DNA of 64,000 bases from Litoditis marina (taxonomy: Eukaryota > Nematoda > Chromadorea > Rhabditida > Rhabditidae): the NCBI GenBank assembly GCA_964036275.1, contig CAXIWQ010000254.1, positions 1 to 64,000 on the forward strand, in the 5' to 3' direction. This document shows positions 61,981 through 64,000 of the stretch, one piece after another (within the stretch, counting starts at the first letter, position 1; each line of letters begins with the position of its first letter). Below the pieces are notes generated by a model, which did not search any database, was not told the origin of the DNA, and saw only the letters and a program-made list of their open reading frames with translations. Both the position numbers and the translations under genes were made by a program.

Positions 61981-64000
61981 TTTTTGTAGCTGGGAGCAAC
62001 AGACTTGATATCCGTATAAACTTTTTTCTGTAGCTGCAAGGCAAAGAGTCAATAACCGCGTTAATTTGTCTTTTGTGGCTGTGCGCCACAGAATATAAAG
62101 TCGTATTAGGTTTTTGTAGCCATGAGCAACAGACCTGATAGCCGTATGAACTGTTCTCTGTAGCTGCAAGGCAAAGAGTCGATAACCGCGTTAATTCGTA
62201 TTTTGTGGCTGTGCGCCACAGAATAGATTGTCGTATTAGGTTTTTGTAGCTGGGAGCAACATATTTGATAGCCGTATGAACTGTTCTCTGTAGCTGCAAG
62301 GCAAAGAGTCGATAACCGCGTTAATTCGTATTTTGTGGCTGTGCGCCACAGAATAGATTGTCGTATTAGGTTTTTGTAGCTGGGAGCAACATATTTGATA
62401 GCCGTATGAACTGTTCTCTGTAGCTGCAAGGCAAAGAGTCGATAACCGCGTTAATTTGAATTTTGTGGCTGTGCGCCACAGAATAGATTGTCGTATTAGG
62501 TTTTTGTAGCTGGGAGCAACATATTTGATAGCCGTATGAACTGTTCTCTGTAGCTGCAAGGCAAAGAGTCGATAACCGCGTTAATTCGTATTTTGTGGCT
62601 GTGCGCCACAGAATAGATTGTCGTATTAGGTTTTTGTAGCTGGGAGCAACATATTTGATAGCCGTATGAACTGTTCTCTGTAGCTGCAAGGCAAAGAGTC
62701 GATAACCGCGTTAATTTGAATTTTGTGGCTGTGCGCCACAGAATAGATTGTCGTATCAGGTTTTTGTAGCTGGGAACAACATACTTGATAGCCGTATCAA
62801 CTTTTTTCTGTAGCTGCAAAGCAAACAGTCGATAACCGCGTTAATTCGTATTTTGTGGCTGTGCGCCACAGAATAGATAGTCGTATTAGGTTTTTGTAGC
62901 TGGGAGCAACATACTTGATAGCCGTATAAACTTTTTTCTGTAGCTGCAAGGCAAAGAGTCAATAACCGCGTTAATTTGTCTTTTGTGGCTGTGCGCCACA
63001 GAATATAAAGTCGTATTAGGTTTTTGTAGCCATGAGCAACAGACCTGATAGCCGTATAAACTTTTTTATGTAGCTGCAAGGCAAAGAGTCGATAACCGCG
63101 TTAATTCGTATTTTGTGGCTGTGCGCCACAGAATAGATTGTCGTATTAGGTTTTTGTAGCTGGGAGCAACATATTTGATAGCCGTATGAACTGTTCTCTG
63201 TAGCTGCAAGGCAAAGAGTCGATAACCGCGTTAATTTGAATTTTGTGGCTGTGCGCCACAGAATAGATTGTCGTATCAGGTTTTTGTAGCTGGGAACAAC
63301 ATACTTGATAGCCGTATCAACTTTTTTCTGTAGCTGCAAAGCAAACAGTCGATAACCGCGTTAATTCGTATTTTGTGGCTGTGCGCCACAGAATAGATAG
63401 TCGTATTAGGTTTTTGTAGCTGGGAGCAACATACTTGATAGCCGTATAAACTTTTTTTCTGTAGCTGCACGGCAAAGAGTCAATAACCGCGTAAAATCTT
63501 TTGTGGCTGTGCGCCACAGAATATAAAGTCGTATTAGGTTTTTGTAGCTGGGAGCAACAGACTTGATAGCCGTATAAACTTTTTTCTGTAGCTGCAAGGC
63601 AAAGAGTCAATAACCGCGTTAATTCGTCTTTTGTGGCTGTGCGCCACAGAATATATAGTCGTATTAGGTTTTTGTAGCTGGGAGCAACAGACTTGATAGC
63701 CGTATGAACTTATCTCTGTAACTGCAAGTCAAAGAGTCAATAACCGCGTTAATTTGTATTTTATGGCTGTGCGCCACAGAATATAAAGTCGTAATATGTT
63801 TTTGTAGTTGGGAGCAACAGATTTGATAGCCGTATGAAATGTTCTCTGTAACTGCAAGGCAAAGAGTCAATAACCGCGTTAATTTGTATTTTATGGCTGT
63901 GCGCCACAGAATATAAAGTCGTTATATGTTTTTGTAGTTGGGAGCAACAGACTTGATAGCCGTATGATTTTTTTTTGTAGCTGCAAGTCAAAATGTCAAT

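Larger units (their letters stand above)
49837..64000. repeat. Tandem array, right segment
   Basis: About 109 monomers running off the right end inside a monomer, so the array continues. Right-half markers recur: GCGTAAAATC at about 50.12, 52.19, 56.87, 59.07 and 63.49 kb. The segment contains the 2206-bp higher-order repeat and the copy of the diverged stretch (about 60.3-61.3 kb). From about 62.7 kb it repeats 58.3-59.6 kb at an offset of 4417 bp. No gene seen. Confidence 0.97.

Noticed and set aside
1..64000. CRISPR array
   Set aside because: Whole monomers are contiguous copies with no unique spacers, and there are no cas-like genes. The period of 130 bp and the graded variation between copies fit a tandem satellite.
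1..64000. Hundreds of minus-strand open frames as protein genes
   Set aside because: They recur every 130 bp in shifting frames, mostly start at TTG within CTTGCAGCT, have no ribosome-binding site and overlap one another heavily. Most end at the same TAA from TATTAGG.
1..64000. Integron attC array
   Set aside because: attC sites of similar length flank gene cassettes and end in conserved core sites. Here there are no cassettes between monomers and no integrase.
1..64000. tRNA or rRNA genes
   Set aside because: The only recurring stem-loop is a single hairpin. No cloverleaf, T-loop consensus or rRNA motif was seen in the monomer or insert.
1..64000. Promoters from TTGATA in each monomer
   Set aside because: TTGATA resembles a -35 box, but no TATAAT-like element follows at 16-18 bases in the consensus monomer. 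Without the host's identity the match means little.

Overview
The window is a single, very long tandem-repeat (satellite-like) array that runs off both ends. Apart from four copies of one 360-bp insert, all 64,000 bases are head-to-tail copies of a monomer of about 130 bp, roughly 480 copies by length divided by period. No rRNA, tRNA, complete protein gene, insertion sequence or CRISPR array is visible. The organism cannot be identified from this sequence. The monomer is about 43% G+C, and its CpG count (about 7 per monomer) is near random expectation, so there is no CpG-decay signature. The only coding-like sequence reads in the standard code. A bacterium or a microbial eukaryote are both possible.

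There are three levels of structure. (1) The monomer is itself a diverged trimer of ~43-bp sub-repeats (A 44 bp, B 45 bp, C 41 bp). Each begins GTAGCTG or GTGGCTG after a T-run, and they are 60-71% identical over 35 aligned bases. (2) Sub-repeat C carries a conserved inverted repeat, TGTGGC-TGTGC-GCCACA. Its outer stem often pairs through G-U wobbles if the + strand is RNA, and in two monomers it becomes a perfect 15-bp stem. (3) Variant monomers are arranged in higher-order repeats: units of 1169, 3113, 2468 (three copies), 1818, 1141, 2076, 1687, 2826, 2206 and 780 bp, nearly all close to whole multiples of 130.

Layout: 1-8.5 kb holds short-period duplications. 9.1-16.4 kb is a 2468-bp higher-order repeat in tandem. 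16.3-29 kb carries a block marked by a monomer with GCGTTTTTTTC. 31-33.9 kb is a disturbed zone with a 47-bp hybrid monomer and two insert copies. 34-44 kb has right-half repeat families marked by GCGTAAAATC and TTTTATGGC. 44.4-46.1 kb is the most diverged stretch. 45.6-51.3 kb is a 2826-bp tandem duplication carrying insert copies 3 and 4. 51-64 kb holds 2.2-kb higher-order repeats, a copy of the diverged stretch, and a return to the 58-59.6 kb repeat.

The four inserts begin and end at the same monomer position, and each carries the same + strand reading frame, which looks like the last 67 codons of an unrecognised protein. They look like one captured gene end spread by array recombination. 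The many minus-strand open frames are by-products of the repeat: they mostly start at TTG, and their frame shifts with every monomer because 130 is not a multiple of 3.
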